Below are positions 60,591 to 64,000 of a stretch of 64,000 bases of DNA, piece after piece. Position numbers and translations under genes: made by a program. Source of the stretch: VAZQ01 sp036555745 (GTDB lineage Bacteria > Pseudomonadota > Alphaproteobacteria > Rhizobiales > Xanthobacteraceae); the NCBI GenBank assembly GCA_036555745.1, contig DATBKV010000128.1:29255-93254 (forward strand), in the 5' to 3' direction. The number at the start of each line of letters is the position of its first letter. Positions within the stretch are counted from its first letter, which is position 1. The notes under the pieces were generated by a model that did no database searches, was not told the origin of the DNA, and was given only the letters and a program-made list of their open reading frames with translations.

Positions 60591-60724
60591 TCCCACCGGA
60601 AAGTCGTCGCGTGCTCGAGCAAATAGGCCGCGCACGTGCTTGGGGGTCGAAGAGCGCGGGGTCGAGGCTTGCGGACCGATAGCCGGCACTGAGCTCCTGG
60701 AGGCGGCTGGCAGAGGCGATTCCT

Positions 60725-61513
60725 GTGTCGGCCAACAGCTTGTTCGTGCCACAACACGACGGTGTTGGGGGACTCTTGATGGCACTGCCGTGGCGCGAAA
60801 AGCTCACCATGCTGATGCCGCCGTCGCTGTTCTACCGGCGGCGTATCGCACGCGAAGCGAAAACCGGCGAGCCTGAGCTCGCGGTGCTGTCCGAGTTGTT
60901 GGCGGCCGGGGGCATCGCGGTTGACGTCGGCGCCAACTTGGGATTTTTCGCCTACGCGCTGTCGGGCATCGCTGACCGGGTTCTCGCCTTCGAGCCCAAT
61001 CCCGATTACGCCTCGTTCGCGCGCTGGATGTTGCGCGGTCGCGCCGAGGTGCTTCAGCTGGCGCTCGCAGACCGGCCCGGCCGGGGGACGCTGCACGTGC
61101 CGCTATCGGAGGAAGGGACCATCCTGCATCTCGCCGGCAGCCTGAAGCAGACCCACTCCCAGTTTCGCGATACCAAGACCTACGACGTCCGGGTCCGCGC
61201 GCTTGACGAGTTCGGCTTGACGGGCGTGCGCTTCATCAAGGCCGACGTCGAAGGCGGCGAACGCGAGGTGCTCGAGGGCGCGCGCACAACCATCGCTCGC
61301 GACCGTCCCATCATCCTGCTGGAGCTATTGTCCGGTACGCACGCGGATCCCGCGGGCTGCGCGGCGGAGATCTGCGAGGCTTTCGGCTACCATGCTTTCC
61401 TAGTCCAGCACGGGGCGAAGATCCCGGCATTGCCCGCCATCACCGCTCTTGGCAAGAATGCGAGCTGGGGCACCGACATCGAGTCGCGGAACGTATTGTT
61501 CATGCCGCGATGA
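60725..61513 (+). CDS. FkbM family methyltransferase
   Basis: A 262-residue SAM-dependent methyltransferase of the FkbM group: the SAM motif AVDVGANLGFFAYALSGIADRVLAFEPNPDYASF near residue 65-100 and VRFIKADVEGGEREVLEGARTTI for the later acidic loop. FkbM enzymes O-methylate sugars or polyketides. The GTG at 60725 is used; an ATG at 60779 is also possible. No polysaccharide genes are adjacent, so the substrate is unknown. Confidence 0.8.
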   Translation: MSANSLFVPQHDGVGGLLMALPWREKLTMLMPPSLFYRRRIAREAKTGEPELAVLSELLAAGGIAVDVGANLGFFAYALSGIADRVLAFEPNPDYASFARWMLRGRAEVLQLALADRPGRGTLHVPLSEEGTILHLAGSLKQTHSQFRDTKTYDVRVRALDEFGLTGVRFIKADVEGGEREVLEGARTTIARDRPIILLELLSGTHADPAGCAAEICEAFGYHAFLVQHGAKIPALPAITALGKNASWGTDIESRNVLFMPR

Positions 61514-61622
61514 GGACGATCTCGGTGAACAGCCGCCTCGGCGGCAGCGCCCGGCACCGCTCCGTCGGGAAGCAGCGACGAGATGGTCGGCGGACCGCCC
61601 GGTTTGGAGCAGGCGTTGTCGC

Positions 61623-64000
61623 ATGAGCGTGCCCAAGAAAGCCTCTTTCGTTGGACGCTCCATTCTGCGCCGGGAGGATCACCGGCTGCTCACCGGGCGC
61701 GGGCAATTCATCGCCGACCTTCAGCTCCCGCATATGCTGCACGCGGCATTCGTCAGAAGCCCCGTGGCTCACGCGCGCATCCGCGCCGTGGACTTGTCGC
61801 GCGCCGCTGTGGCACCGGGCGTGGCTTACGTGCTGAGTGGTGCGGATCTGATGCAGCTTCTGCCACCGGTCCCGGACACGCAGCTTTCACTGCCCAGAAA
61901 GTGGACTACCTTGATTCAGCACAGGTTCATCAATCCCCAGCAGCCGCTTCTCGCGCATGACAAGGTCCGCCACGTCGGCGAAGCAGTTGCGGTGATCGTG
62001 GCGGAAAGTCGTTATGCCGCCGAAGATGCGGCGCAACTGGTCACACTCGATCTCGATCCGCTCCCATCCGTGGCCGACCCGGAGTCGGCCTTGCGCGCGG
62101 ACTCAGCTATCATTCATGAAAAATTCCAGAGCAATCTCATCGGCGCCTTCACGGTTGGGAAGGGAGACATCGATGCCGCATTCGGGCGCTCCCCGCACCG
62201 GCTGCAACGGCGCTTCCATCATCATCGCTATGCTGCCGCGCCCATGGAATGCCGCGGCGTCGTCGGGATGTACGACCAGCGCACCGACTCAGTGACGATC
62301 TGGTCTGCCACCCAGGTCGTTCACTGGGTACGGCGCGAAGCGGCGGCGGTCCTGCGCCTTCCGGAAGCGCGCGTGCGCTGCGTCGCCCCCGATGTCGGCG
62401 GCGGCTTCGGTGTCAAGGGGCATGTCTATCCGGAGGATCTGCTCATTCCCTTCTTGGCGCGCACGCTCGGGCGGCCGGTGCAGTGGATCGAAGACCGCCG
62501 CGAGCATCTGATATGTTCGTGTCATTCCCGCGACCAGATCCATGACGTGGAGGTCGGGTTCGACGACGCCGGACGCATCCTTGCGCTTCGCGACAACTTC
62601 ATCGTCGATGGCGGAGCGTGGAATCCGATCGGCGCCGGGGTAGTCTACAACACGGCCGTCCATCTGATCGGGCCCTACAAGATCGATGCGCTCGCGATCG
62701 GCGCCCGGATTGCCGCCACCAACAAGGTGCCGAACGCGCCCTACCGGGGCGCGGGCCGGCCCGAAGCCGCCTTTGCGACCGAGCGGATCATCGATCTCGT
62801 TGCCGGCGAGCTTCGCCTTGAGCCAGCCGAGGTGCGCTTGCGCAACATGATCTGTCCCGACGAAATGCCTTATCGAGTAGGCCTTCCCTATCGCGACGGC
62901 GAACCGATCGTCTACGACGGCGGTGACTATCCGGGCGCGCTGCAGCAAGCGCTTGCGGCGATCGGCGGCATCGCGGCATTTCGCGAGCGCCAGCGCGCCG
63001 CGCGGCGCGAGCGCCGCTACCTCGGTCTGGGTATCGGCTGCTACGTCGAGGGAACCGGCGTCGGCCCGTTCGAGAGCGCGATCGTACGGATCGATCCTTC
63101 CGGCAAGATCTACGTGTCGTCGGGCGCCTGTCCGCAGGGCCAAGGCATGGAGACGATTTTCGCGCAGGTCGTCGCCGATACCTGGTCGGTCGAACCGCAC
63201 GACGTGGTCATGTCGCTCGCCGACACGGCCGGGATCGCCATCGGCTTCGGCACCATCGCGAGCCGCACGACGGTGACTCTGTCCGCGGCCATTCACGGCG
63301 CCAGCGAGCGCCTGCGCGCGAAGGTTTTCGCGATCGCCGCCAATCTCTTGGAATGCGCGCCCGCCGACCTGGAATTGCGGCGCGGTCATGTTGGCATCGT
63401 CGGCGTGCCTGGCGCTGAAATATCTCTCGCCAAGGTGGCGCAGGCGGCCCGTCCCGGCTGGGACCACGGCCGTCCGCGCGGCATCGATGCCGGACTGGAG
63501 GAAACTTACTACTACGAGCCGCCGACCGTCACTTGGTCCTATGCCGTACATGTGGCGACGCTCGAAATAGACATCGAGCTGGGAGGCGTGAACATCGAGA
63601 AATATGCCATCGCGCACGATTGCGGCGTGGTCGTCAATCCGATGCTGGTCGAAGGGCAGATCGTCGGCGGGGCCGCCCAGGGCATCGGCGGGGCGCTGCT
63701 GGAGGAGTTCACCTACGATTCCGAAGCGCAGCCCCTCACGGGCTCGTTCATGGACTACATGGTCCCGACAGCCTGCGAGATACCGCGCATGCATCTCATC
63801 CACCAGCATTCGCCGTCGCCGCTCAATCCGCTCGGCGTCAAGGGCGCCGGCGAAGGCGGACCGATTGCGCCGCCCGCGGTAATCGCAAACGCCCTTTCCG
63901 ATGCTCTGCGCCCCTTCCGGGCCGAGTTCAATAAGACTCCGTTGAAGCCTCAGCTGATCCAGCAGACTGCGCGAGCGGCCTCATCATCTGAAGCTCGCTC
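61623..64000 (+). CDS. Xanthine dehydrogenase-family molybdopterin-binding subunit (form II CoxL-like), incomplete
   Basis: An open frame of 792 codons from the ATG at 61623 to the window end with no stop, so the 3' part is missing. It reads as the large molybdenum subunit of the xanthine dehydrogenase/CO dehydrogenase family: GRSILRREDHRLLTGRGQFIAD at the N-terminus, QVVHWVRREAAAVL, DVGGGFGVKGHVYPED, and the active-site loop PYRGAGRPE at 373-381, matching the AYRGAGR form of form II CoxL-like proteins, not the AYRCSFR of true CO dehydrogenase. Glu744 in GAGEGG is the catalytic base. The medium and small subunit genes are not upstream. The substrate is probably an aromatic or heterocyclic aldehyde or purine-like compound. 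Confidence 0.85.
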   Translation, partial: MSVPKKASFVGRSILRREDHRLLTGRGQFIADLQLPHMLHAAFVRSPVAHARIRAVDLSRAAVAPGVAYVLSGADLMQLLPPVPDTQLSLPRKWTTLIQHRFINPQQPLLAHDKVRHVGEAVAVIVAESRYAAEDAAQLVTLDLDPLPSVADPESALRADSAIIHEKFQSNLIGAFTVGKGDIDAAFGRSPHRLQRRFHHHRYAAAPMECRGVVGMYDQRTDSVTIWSATQVVHWVRREAAAVLRLPEARVRCVAPDVGGGFGVKGHVYPEDLLIPFLARTLGRPVQWIEDRREHLICSCHSRDQIHDVEVGFDDAGRILALRDNFIVDGGAWNPIGAGVVYNTAVHLIGPYKIDALAIGARIAATNKVPNAPYRGAGRPEAAFATERIIDLVAGELRLEPAEVRLRNMICPDEMPYRVGLPYRDGEPIVYDGGDYPGALQQALAAIGGIAAFRERQRAARRERRYLGLGIGCYVEGTGVGPFESAIVRIDPSGKIYVSSGACPQGQGMETIFAQVVADTWSVEPHDVVMSLADTAGIAIGFGTIASRTTVTLSAAIHGASERLRAKVFAIAANLLECAPADLELRRGHVGIVGVPGAEISLAKVAQAARPGWDHGRPRGIDAGLEETYYYEPPTVTWSYAVHVATLEIDIELGGVNIEKYAIAHDCGVVVNPMLVEGQIVGGAAQGIGGALLEEFTYDSEAQPLTGSFMDYMVPTACEIPRMHLIHQHSPSPLNPLGVKGAGEGGPIAPPAVIANALSDALRPFRAEFNKTPLKPQLIQQTARAASSSEAR

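Noticed and set aside
61623..64000. Aerobic CO dehydrogenase large subunit (form I CoxL)
   Set aside because: The active-site loop is PYRGAGRPE, not the Cys-containing AYRCSFR loop of true CO dehydrogenase.

Overview
The window is high-GC bacterial DNA densely packed with genes. It is most likely from a methylotrophic or methylotrophy-capable alphaproteobacterium of the Hyphomicrobiales (Rhizobiales). That placement is an inference from three things: a XoxF-type methanol dehydrogenase next to a bacterial tetrahydromethanopterin (H4MPT)/methylofuran pathway, a phasin, and a two-copy intergenic repeat of a kind common in Bradyrhizobium/Rhodopseudomonas relatives. No rRNA, tRNA, CRISPR array, transposase or phage gene was seen.

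Layout. (1) 1-7271, minus strand: the edge of a secreted proline-rich protein, then an ABC importer (ATPase, permease, binding protein) followed by an M24-fold hydrolase, an unknown protein, an Ldh-type oxidoreductase, a TIGR02444 protein and a carboxymuconolactone decarboxylase-like protein. (2) 7620-11247: a second, divergent ABC importer with one ATPase, two permeases and a convergent binding protein. (3) 11422-17511: MetE-like methyltransferase, a heme-monooxygenase-like protein, TenA, gentisate dioxygenase-like cupin, LVIVD protein, RidA and GST. (4) 17521-22435, minus: cofactor operon with an MfnB-FolB fusion, MfnE-like kinase, DmrB-like flavoprotein, dihydropteroate synthase-like protein, DUF447 protein and a small secreted protein. 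(5) 22635-35003: the periplasmic methanol-oxidation block. It holds the PQQ-associated ABC system, xoxF-xoxG-xoxJ, a CXXCW protein, the quinoprotein-relay metallohydrolase and SoxYZ-like carrier, and several uncharacterised secreted proteins. (6) 35011-49723: the C1-transfer block. Minus: pterin dehydratase-fhcB-fhcA-fhcD-fhcC-small ORF-folP. Plus: mptG-mtdB-ATP-grasp-mch-ATP-grasp-citG-like-fae. Then a HisA-like gene and an MfnF-like gene. (7) 50217-64000: phasin, NAD salvage operon pncB-pncA-nadE, csoR/copper ATPase pair, thioesterase, beta-barrel protein, TctC-type binding protein, FkbM methyltransferase and a xanthine dehydrogenase-family large subunit that runs off the window.

How it fits together. 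XoxF (lanthanide type, Asp-x-Asp present) oxidises methanol in the periplasm and passes electrons to cytochrome XoxG. Fae condenses the formaldehyde with H4MPT, MtdB and Mch convert methylene- to formyl-H4MPT, and FhcABCD transfers the formyl group to methylofuran and hydrolyses it to formate. Interleaved genes make the two cofactors: MfnB/MfnE/MfnF-like enzymes and ATP-grasp ligases for methylofuran, and MptG, DmrB, FolB/DHPS-like and pterin dehydratase activities for H4MPT. The flanking regions look like ordinary accessory transport and catabolism genes. The best leads are the MfnB-FolB fusion, the secreted pentapeptide-repeat/acidic-loop pair beside xoxF, the M24 protein that has lost its metal ligands, and RNA hairpins placed at dosage-sensitive junctions.
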